Source: Rhodovulum strictum (lineage in GTDB: Bacteria; Pseudomonadota; Alphaproteobacteria; Rhodobacterales; Rhodobacteraceae). From it: a stretch of 64,000 bases of DNA. The position numbers and the translations under genes are program-made. The DNA lies in assembly GCF_009649175.1 (NCBI RefSeq), contig NZ_WJPO01000022.1, forward strand, positions 1 to 64,000, read 5' to 3'. This document shows, piece after piece, positions 1 through 6,012 of the stretch. Within the stretch, counting starts at the first letter, position 1. Every line of letters begins with the position of its first letter. The notes beneath the pieces are model-generated. The model did not search any database, was not told the DNA's origin, and saw only the letters and a list, made by a program, of their open reading frames with translations.

Positions 1-6
1 AATCCG

Positions 7-75
7 TGACCGGATCAGATCGGAATTACTGACCGGATGTTATCGGAATCGCTGACCGGATGAGCCCGGAACGCA
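7..75. repeat. Three tandem 23-bp repeats, probable IS21-type transposon end
   Basis: Three copies of a 23-bp unit start at 7, 30 and 53. Each begins TGACCGGAT and carries CGGAA twelve bases into the unit (ATCGGAAT in the first two copies, CCCGGAAC in the third). Short, closely spaced repeats of this kind are typical of the termini of IS21-family elements, whose transposase binds several copies near each end. No istA or istB coding sequence is visible, so the body of the element would lie outside the window to the left. Bases 76-212 show no gene. The repeat is certain; the assignment to IS21 is inference from resemblance. Confidence 0.55.
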
Positions 76-212
76 CAGTGGTGCGGGCGATCTGATCCAT
101 CGGGGCAATCCTTTCCCGAAGAAGACGATCACGGGATCATATGGAGTCAATATGTTCTGTGAGTTATAATTGTGTTTTATTATCCGAAGAACATGGCCCT
201 GCTCTGTTGCGC

Positions 213-1550
213 CTATCCGTGTGCTGCGCTCAGACCGATGATGTGCGCCCTTGCATCCTCGAAACGCTCCTTCAGCGCATTGTGCCGCCCATCAAGCCCT
301 TGCGCGCAGTAGGCGTTCAGGAACTGCCGCCCGGCAAAGAGCTTGGCATCGACCGGGCTTGCCGCCGCCGCATCGCAGACATGCCCCCAGTTTGCTGCAA
401 TGATCTCGATCTGCCCTGCGAGGACAACGGCGGCCTCGTCTTCGCTCAGGTGGAAATCGACGGCGGCCGACAGGCACGCGGCGAGCGTGCTCATCCGCGC
501 CTCGCCCTTGATCAGCATCGCCTGGGTCGCCTCGTTGCCGGCGCGGCCCTGGGGGCAGATGTCATAGGCGGGCGTCAGCGTCAGCATCTTGCCATCCCAG
601 AAGGCGGCGTGGTTGCGCGCGTGATCGTCGGTGTTGCCGCAGAGCACGTTGAAACAGACCCGACCGTAAAGCTCGCGGAGCGTTTCCTTCGGATCGGTGA
701 AGCGGTGGCGGACCAATTCGGCCAGGTCCTCGTAGGACGCATAGCGTGCCTCCATCTCGCCGAGGCCGAGAATTGTCAGCGCCGAAACCATGGCGTGGCG
801 CTGCCACCCGCCATCCGTCTTGACCCGGTCGAAGCGCTCGATCAGCAGAACCTCCTTGCCCGCCGTCTCGAAGATCGAGACCGGCGCCACGTTCAGCCCG
901 CAGAGCGCCGCCAGCCGCATGGCCATGAATTCGGCCTTCACGACGCTGTAGACGTCCTTGCTGGATGAAAACTTGGCGATCAGCTTGCGGTCGTCGCTGT
1001 CGATCAGGGCCTTGGGGCGCGCGCCACCGATCGATGTGCCATGATGGATCGCCTGGTCGAGTGTCGGCGTCAGGGGCAGGCCCTTTTCGACTCGGTCGGC
1101 GGCCTCAAGCAGCTCCTGATAGCTGGCCTGGGTCGACAGGCGCGGGACGTACTCACTGGCTGAGTGCTGGAAATCCAACGCGCCGATCCTGTCCGAACCG
1201 GATTCGAGCAGGTAGGTGAGTTCGTTCAACTCACCTGCGCCTTGCCCCGCAACCCCCGGCCCGACCAGCCGATTGAGGATCACGCGGCGTCCCCAGGCAT
1301 CGGGCGATCCGTCGCGCAGGCAGCTTGCCATCTCCATGTTCGACGGCGGATCGATCCGGCCGCGCCTGAGGGGCAGTTCGGGGTGATAGAGCGGCACGGC
1401 GTTCGCGCGCTCCAGATAGCTGGCGCCGTAATTGAAGGCGTAGCGGCCGCCCTCCAGCATGATGCGACCGGCCACGACCGGCTCGGTCGCGCCCGGCAAC
1501 CAGACCCAGACGAAGGCGCTGTCCGGTGTCTTGCGGTCAGAAGTCATCAT
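213..1550 (-). CDS. hipA: HipA-family serine/threonine kinase toxin
   Basis: This 445-residue protein has the length and layout of HipA toxins, which phosphorylate a translation-related target (glutamyl-tRNA synthetase in E. coli) and induce dormancy. A glycine-rich GTSIGGARPK segment lies at about 171-180, the catalytic NTDDHARNH at about 306-314, and the metal-binding AYD aspartate at about 330. The start is taken at the first of two adjacent ATG codons (1550 and 1547). It overlaps the end of hipB by 14 bases, which is normal for co-translated toxin-antitoxin pairs. Reading further upstream in the same frame gives arginine-rich sequence lying antisense-like over hipB, so a longer protein is rejected. 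The target in this organism is unknown. Confidence 0.9.
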   Translation of the reverse strand: MMTSDRKTPDSAFVWVWLPGATEPVVAGRIMLEGGRYAFNYGASYLERANAVPLYHPELPLRRGRIDPPSNMEMASCLRDGSPDAWGRRVILNRLVGPGVAGQGAGELNELTYLLESGSDRIGALDFQHSASEYVPRLSTQASYQELLEAADRVEKGLPLTPTLDQAIHHGTSIGGARPKALIDSDDRKLIAKFSSSKDVYSVVKAEFMAMRLAALCGLNVAPVSIFETAGKEVLLIERFDRVKTDGGWQRHAMVSALTILGLGEMEARYASYEDLAELVRHRFTDPKETLRELYGRVCFNVLCGNTDDHARNHAAFWDGKMLTLTPAYDICPQGRAGNEATQAMLIKGEARMSTLAACLSAAVDFHLSEDEAAVVLAGQIEIIAANWGHVCDAAAASPVDAKLFAGRQFLNAYCAQGLDGRHNALKERFEDARAHIIGLSAAHG

Positions 1551-1869
1551 CGACCTCCGTGCGGGAGGGGCGGACACTCTTGGGCAGAAGGGTAAGCTTT
1601 TCCGCGAGCCGGGCGTTTTCCGTGCGCAGCGCCGTATCGTCCTGGTCGAACAGGCGCACGCCGGCCAGCGCCGCAGCCTCGAACACGGTGCCGATCTCGG
1701 CCCCCGGCGCGCCCTTCTCGATGTTGTAAAGCGTCGTGCGGCTGATCCCGACGCGGTCGGCAAGCTCTTGCGCCGTCATCCCGCGTTCCATCCGCCCGAT
1801 CCGGATCAGCTTGCCCAGAACCGACAGCGCCTCACGCGTCTGGCGCGCATAGCTTCTCTTGCGCTTCAT
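1537..1869 (-). CDS. hipB: HipB-type XRE antitoxin and autorepressor
   Basis: This 110-residue protein contains an XRE helix-turn-helix, with GMTAQELADRVGISRTTLYN as the DNA-binding core, followed by an acidic tail with LFDQDDTALRTEN. It should bind and neutralise the HipA encoded downstream and repress the shared promoter. The start chosen (1869, MKRKRSYARQ) is the first that begins at the conserved domain; an in-frame ATG at 1887 would add six residues. The upstream region has several inverted repeats suited to autorepression (annotated separately). Confidence 0.85.
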   Translation of the reverse strand: MKRKRSYARQTREALSVLGKLIRIGRMERGMTAQELADRVGISRTTLYNIEKGAPGAEIGTVFEAAALAGVRLFDQDDTALRTENARLAEKLTLLPKSVRPSRTEVDDDF

Positions 1870-1898
1870 GGTGGTGGCAGCCTTCATGTACAGTTTGA

Positions 1899-1957
1899 TG
1901 GACCCAAAAGCAGCATGCGTCCACTTTACTGGACATGACTCGCATGAAGCGGGTCCA
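1899..1957 (-). promoter_or_regulatory. Clustered TGGAC/GTCCA half-sites upstream of hipB
   Basis: Four half-sites with the core TGGAC or its complement GTCCA occur in 59 bases just upstream of hipB: TGGACCC at 1899-1905, GTCCA at 1919-1923, TGGAC at 1930-1934 and GGGTCCA at 1951-1957. The inner pair forms a perfect palindrome GTCCA-N6-TGGAC and the outer pair a longer-range inverted repeat. HipB proteins bind several palindromes in their own promoters, so this array is the natural operator candidate. The sequence differs from the E. coli HipB site. Confidence 0.5.
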
Positions 1958-1968
1958 ATGTCAATTTG

Positions 1969-1988
1969 GCGTTCGTTTAACTGAACGC
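1969..1988. promoter_or_regulatory. Perfect inverted repeat GCGTTC-N8-GAACGC
   Basis: Six-base arms GCGTTC (1969-1974) and GAACGC (1983-1988) flank the AT-rich spacer GTTTAACT. The site lies about 100 bases upstream of the hipB start. It may be a second operator of the hipBA promoter or belong to another regulator. Confidence 0.35.
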
Positions 1989-2173
1989 AAGAAGTCTTCA
2001 CGTTCATCAAAATGGCAATTCGCTATACGTCCTGCGCGATTTACATCGACTTGACGTCCGATATGGACATCTGCACGGCAAGGGCGGGTTCCCTCAGGTC
2101 TCAGAAGAACCTCGCCCCTGTCGAGACGATGATCACGGCCGCCCTGTCCCGCGCCGGTGCGTGGGGGCCGCCT

Positions 2174-2314
2174 TCAGGATCGGCCCGTATCCCGGAACCG
2201 ATCCATATGGTGCATCCGCTCGTGCAGGATCGTCACGATGCCCACGTCTCCGTTCGACAGGGGCAAAGCTACATTGCGCATGGTGTGATGTTCCTTTTTC
2301 TGGGGGCTTCGCAT
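2174..2314 (-). CDS. Possible 46-residue small protein
   Basis: This is a weak candidate. A short frame begins at 2314 (MRSPQKKEHHT) with AAAGGAAC about seven bases upstream of the ATG. A second in-frame ATG at 2281 (MRNVALPLSNGDVG, 35 residues) has a nearly identical upstream stretch, AAAGGAACATCACACC. The two start regions look like a short direct duplication. The product is basic and histidine/methionine-rich with no recognised domain. Good ribosome-binding sites at both starts are the only support; it could be a leader peptide or chance. Confidence 0.25.
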   Translation of the reverse strand: MRSPQKKEHHTMRNVALPLSNGDVGIVTILHERMHHMDRFRDTGRS

Positions 2315-2369
2315 GGGTGAGGTTCCTTTCGGTGGGAGCTTCACATCTCTGGTTCGAGAGAAGGCCACT

Positions 2370-2409
2370 CGCCGCCCAGGTTCACCCCCCCTGGGCGGCG
2401 GTTCTTTTT
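2370..2409 (+). terminator. Strong rho-independent terminator without an obvious gene
   Basis: The arms CGCCGCCCAGG (2370-2380) and CCTGGGCGGCG (2390-2400) are perfectly complementary over 11 bases and are followed by GTTCTTTTT. The T tract points to plus-strand transcription, yet no convincing plus-strand gene lies between 1990 and 2370. It may end a small RNA or a remnant transcript. Confidence 0.7.
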
Positions 2410-2800
2410 CAGGGTTATGGGGGAGGCCGCCGCCTCCAGAACGGTGGGACACTATTACCGAAAAACCCTGTAAACTCATGGGCCTTCGCGCTGCCTCTCC
2501 TTCCCTTATCTCTTTGTTTTCCCGCGGTTTTGACATTCCGTCTCCGGGCATCATCTTTCCTCGTGACATCGGAAGTTTGGCGGCGTGACCCTTATCACGC
2601 CTTTTTCGTCGGATGCTCCGGACCGCACCAGGACTGCGGACAGAATGCTCATCGTCGGGGACGGTGGCCAGGACAGGCAGGCAGGTCGATTTCATCGGAC
2701 CTTGCGCCTCAGCCCGGGAACCCGAGCCGCGTGCGCCAGGCTGCATCAGGGGCGGGCTGGGCTCTGGTTCTGGCGCCGTTTCGGGGCTAGCTTTCCCCGG
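2410..2800. other. Non-coding stretch, no convincing feature
   Basis: About 390 bases upstream of the first Moco gene hold no frame with both a plausible start and protein-like composition. I looked for a Moco-riboswitch-like fold and for clear promoter elements and found neither. Confidence 0.5.
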
Positions 2801-3787
2801 ATGACCAGCCTGACGCCCCTTGACGCCTGTCTTGCGCAGGCGCTGGCCGAGATGCCGCCCGTGCCGCCCGAGCCGCTGCCGCCGGATGCGGCGCTGGGGC
2901 TTGTGCTGGCCGCGGATGTCACGCTGCCCCATGACCTGCCCCCGATGGCGCAGGCGCTGCGCGCCGGGCTGGCGGTGGCCGCGTTCGATCTGGTGGGGGC
3001 AAGCGCGCAATTGCCGGTGCCGCTGGCCGCGCCGCGTCGGGTGCTGCCCGGCGAGGCGCTGCCGCCCGGAACCGATGCCGTGCTGCCCGAGGACGGCGCC
3101 GAGGCGGTCGCAGGTCTTTACGCGGCGATCCGGTCCATTGCCCCGGGCGAGGGCGTGCGGTTTGCGGGCCATGACGGCCGGGCGGGCGAGGCATTGGCCC
3201 ACGCCGGTCAGTGTATGACGTCGCGCCACCTGTTTCTGGTCGGACTTGCCGGGATCGCGCAAGTTGCGGTGCGTCTGCCGCGGGTGCGGGTTGCGCTGGA
3301 TGATCCGGCGCAGGTCGGTTTCGCGGCCAACTGGCTGCGGGGTCTGGGCGCGCGCATCACCGAGGACGCGCCGCATCTGATCCTGCGCCCCGCTACCCAT
3401 CACACCCCCCGGCTGGCGCTGTCCCCCGGCGATACCGGCTGGCTGGAGCGTATGGGCGCGGCGCTGGTGCTGACGCTGCCGCCCCGCTTCGACGGGATGC
3501 TGGCCGCGCTTTATGCGCTGGGCCTTCCTGCCATGGCCGCGCTGACCGGTGCCGTCCCGCAGGTCGAGACACGGCCGCTGGTGCGCAAGGTCAGCTCGGC
3601 CCTCGGCCTGTCGGAACTGGTGCTGCTGCGGTCCGACGGGCAGGCTTGGGATCCGACCCCGCCCGGCACGATCACCGCAGGCGCCCTGGCCCGGGCGCAG
3701 GCCATCGCGATCCTGCCCCCCGAAAGCGAGGGGCTGCCCGCCGGTGCGCCGCTTGCCGCCACCCCGATCGACAGCCCCTTCGGATAG
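2801..3787 (+). CDS. Degenerate MoeA-like protein
   Basis: This 328-residue protein resembles MoeA in its first part (a segment with LGLVLAADVTLPHDLPPMAQAL and a GTDAVLPEDGAEAV element), but it lacks the signature motifs of active MoeA: there is no TGDEL, no SGGxS and no LPGNP-like segment. It is shorter than MoeA (about 400 residues). The neighbouring moeA starts five bases after its stop, so the two are surely co-transcribed. The start at 2801 is chosen because the frame upstream is not protein-like. It could be a regulatory or chaperone-like partner of the intact MoeA, or a decaying duplicate; the clean 328-codon frame argues against simple decay. Confidence 0.6.
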   Translation: MTSLTPLDACLAQALAEMPPVPPEPLPPDAALGLVLAADVTLPHDLPPMAQALRAGLAVAAFDLVGASAQLPVPLAAPRRVLPGEALPPGTDAVLPEDGAEAVAGLYAAIRSIAPGEGVRFAGHDGRAGEALAHAGQCMTSRHLFLVGLAGIAQVAVRLPRVRVALDDPAQVGFAANWLRGLGARITEDAPHLILRPATHHTPRLALSPGDTGWLERMGAALVLTLPPRFDGMLAALYALGLPAMAALTGAVPQVETRPLVRKVSSALGLSELVLLRSDGQAWDPTPPGTITAGALARAQAIAILPPESEGLPAGAPLAATPIDSPFG

Positions 3788-3791
3788 CCGC

Positions 3792-5723
3792 ATGACCGAC
3801 GCCCCCCGCGCCCCTTCGCACGCACAGGACCAGTTCCTGAACGTCCTGTCGCGCGACGCGGCCGAGGCGGCCTTTCTGGACGCGCTGCGCCCCGCGCCGC
3901 TGGGGGTTCAGGAAATCGGGCTCGACGGTCTGCCCGGCCGGGTGCTGGCCCGGGACATCGCCGCCCCGGTCGATGCGCCGCCCTTCGACCGCGCCACGGT
4001 CGATGGCTTTGCGATCCGCGCCGCCGATCTGTTCGAGGCTTCCGCCGCCCGGCCCGTGCATCTGCGCCTGAGCCCGGAGACCATCGCCTGCGGCACCGCG
4101 CCGATGCTTCCCGTGACCCCCGGCAGCGCCACGCCCATCGCCACCGGCGGCCCGATCCCGCGCGGCGCCGATGCGGTGGTGATGATCGAGCATACCGAGC
4201 CTGACGGGGATGGCATTGCGGTTGCCCGCGCGGTTGCGCCCGGCAGCCATATCTCCTTTGCGGGCTCGGACATTGCCCGCGGCCAGACGCTGCTGCGCAA
4301 GGGCACCCTGATCGGCGCGCCCGAGATTGCCATGCTGGCCGCCGTGGGGATCGACCGCGCGCCGGTCTGGCGGCGGCCGCGTGTGGCGGTGCTGTCCACG
4401 GGCGACGAACTGGTGCAGCCGGGCCAGCCCCTGCGCCCGGCTGCGGTCTATGATTCCAACGGCCCCGTCATCTCCGCCGCCCTGCGCGAGAACGGCTGCG
4501 AGGCCGTGCATCTGGGCGCGGTGCCCGACGATCCGCAGGCGCTGGAAACGGCGGTGCGCGCGGCCTTTGCCGGCCATGACGCGCTGATCCTGTCGGGCGG
4601 CACCTCGAAAGGGGCGGGCGATCTGACCGTGCGGGTGATCGAAGGTCTGGGCGCGCCCGGCATCGTCGCCCATGGCGTCGCGCTGAAACCGGGCAAGCCG
4701 CTCTGCCTTGCGGTCTGCGACGGCAAGCCGGTGGTGGTGCTGCCCGGTTTCCCGACCTCGGCCATGTTCACCTTTCACGATCTGGTCGCACCCGCGCTGC
4801 GCGCCATGGCGGGCCTGCCGCCGCGCGGGGCCGCCCGGGTCGAGGCCATCCTGCCCCTGAGGCTGAGCTCCGAGCTTGGCCGCACCGAATTCGCCATGGT
4901 CGCGCTGACCGAAGGGCCGGACGGGCTGGTGGCCCATCCGGTTGCCAAGGGTTCCGGCGCGGTCACGGCCTTTGCGCAGGCCGATGGCTTCGTGACCGTG
5001 CCCGCGCTGGTCGACAGCCTGCCCCCCGGCACCCGCGCCGAGGTCACGCTGTTCGGCCCGCGTGCCGATGCGCCGGGGCTTGCGATCATCGGCAGCCATT
5101 GCGTCGGGCTCGATGCCGTGCTGGGGCGACTGGCCGGGCGTGGCATCCGGGCGCGGATCCTTGCCACCGGCTCGCAAGGCGGGCTGGCGGCGCTGCGCCG
5201 TCGCGAATGCGACATTGCGCCGATCCACCTGCTCGACCCCGAAACCGGCGCCTACAACGCCCCCTTCCTGGCCGAGGGGATGCGCCTGATCCCCGGCTGG
5301 CGACGCATGCAGGGGCTGCTGTTCCGCCCCGGCGATCCGCGTTGCGAGGGGCGGGGGCTGGACGCCGCGCTGGCCGCGCTGCTGGCCGATCCCGAGGCGA
5401 TCATGGTCAACCGCAACCAGGGTTCGGGCACGCGGGTTCTGCTCGACGGTCTGTTGGGCGGCGCGCGCCCGCCCGGCTACTGGAACCAGCCCGCTTCGCA
5501 CAATGCCGTTGCGGCCAGCATCGCCCAGGGCCGCGCCGATTGGGGCATGGCGATCCGCCCCGTGGCCGCGGCGATGGGGCTGGGCTTTCTGCCCGTGGCC
5601 GACGAGCATTACGATTTCGCGGTCTGGCAGGATCCGCGCGACCCCGCGGCACTCGCCGCGTTCGAGGCCGCACTGGCCGACAGCGCCCCGGAGCTTGCCG
5701 CGCTGGGCTTTGTTCGGGCATGA
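3792..5723 (+). CDS. moeA: MoeA fused to a periplasmic-binding-protein-like domain
   Basis: This 643-residue protein is built in two parts. Residues 1 to about 420 are a full MoeA, the enzyme that inserts molybdate into adenylylated molybdopterin, with PFDRATVDGFA at 65-74, LSTGDEL at 201-207, LSGGTSKGAGD at 268-278 and the PGFP loop at 318-321. Residues from about 430 form a periplasmic-binding-protein-like fold of the PF12727 type (GSHCVGLDAVLGRL, NQGSGTR, HNAVAASIAQGRADWG). This domain has no signal peptide, so it acts in the cytoplasm, probably sensing or presenting molybdate. The same fusion is known from other proteobacteria. It is followed 34 bases later by a TusA-like gene. Confidence 0.88.
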   Translation: MTDAPRAPSHAQDQFLNVLSRDAAEAAFLDALRPAPLGVQEIGLDGLPGRVLARDIAAPVDAPPFDRATVDGFAIRAADLFEASAARPVHLRLSPETIACGTAPMLPVTPGSATPIATGGPIPRGADAVVMIEHTEPDGDGIAVARAVAPGSHISFAGSDIARGQTLLRKGTLIGAPEIAMLAAVGIDRAPVWRRPRVAVLSTGDELVQPGQPLRPAAVYDSNGPVISAALRENGCEAVHLGAVPDDPQALETAVRAAFAGHDALILSGGTSKGAGDLTVRVIEGLGAPGIVAHGVALKPGKPLCLAVCDGKPVVVLPGFPTSAMFTFHDLVAPALRAMAGLPPRGAARVEAILPLRLSSELGRTEFAMVALTEGPDGLVAHPVAKGSGAVTAFAQADGFVTVPALVDSLPPGTRAEVTLFGPRADAPGLAIIGSHCVGLDAVLGRLAGRGIRARILATGSQGGLAALRRRECDIAPIHLLDPETGAYNAPFLAEGMRLIPGWRRMQGLLFRPGDPRCEGRGLDAALAALLADPEAIMVNRNQGSGTRVLLDGLLGGARPPGYWNQPASHNAVAASIAQGRADWGMAIRPVAAAMGLGFLPVADEHYDFAVWQDPRDPAALAAFEAALADSAPELAALGFVRA

Positions 5724-5757
5724 CGGGCGCGGCATGGCAATCGACAGGACAAGGCCG

Positions 5758-6012
5758 ATGGACTGGACCGAGGAAGTGGACGCATCCGGGCTGATCTGCC
5801 CGCTGCCGGTGCTGCGCGCGCGCAAGCGGCTTTCGGCCATGGCGCCGGGCAGCGTGCTGCGTCTGGTGACCACCGATCCGGCCGCCGTGATCGACGTGCC
5901 GCATTTCTGCGCCGAGGCCGGGCATGATCTGCTGGCCGAAACCGCCCAAGGCGGGGCGCATATCTGGCTGATCCGCCGTGGACAGGGGGCTCAGATCCCG
6001 AAGCCGGAATAG
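5758..6012 (+). CDS. tusA: TusA-family sulfur carrier protein
   Basis: This 84-residue protein carries the family signature SGLICPLPVLRARKRL, with the sulfur-accepting cysteine in the CPxP motif. TusA-type proteins relay persulfide sulfur from a cysteine desulfurase. Between moeA and fdhD genes, it may feed sulfur to FdhD for Moco sulfuration (inference from context). The start at 5758 is preceded by AAGG; an in-frame ATG at 5734 would add eight residues. Its 3' end overlaps the convergent moeA fusion gene by 22 bases. Confidence 0.85.
   Translation: MDWTEEVDASGLICPLPVLRARKRLSAMAPGSVLRLVTTDPAAVIDVPHFCAEAGHDLLAETAQGGAHIWLIRRGQGAQIPKPE

Noticed and set aside
141-968. Open plus-strand frame of 275 codons opposite hipA
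   Set aside because: It lies entirely antisense to the well-supported hipA and has arginine/alanine-rich composition typical of an antisense frame in GC-rich DNA.
2410-2800. Moco riboswitch upstream of the MoeA-like gene
   Set aside because: I looked for the conserved Moco RNA segments and found no convincing set of paired elements. A covariance-model search would settle it.
2174-3793. Long minus-strand frame across the MoeA-like gene
   Set aside because: Most of it is antisense to 2801-3787 and is low-complexity and basic. Only the terminal 46 codons outside the gene were kept as a weak candidate.
3672-5873. 733-codon minus-strand frame opposite moeA
   Set aside because: The plus frame has full MoeA and binding-protein motifs; the opposite frame is rich in Arg, Gly and Gln with no domain.
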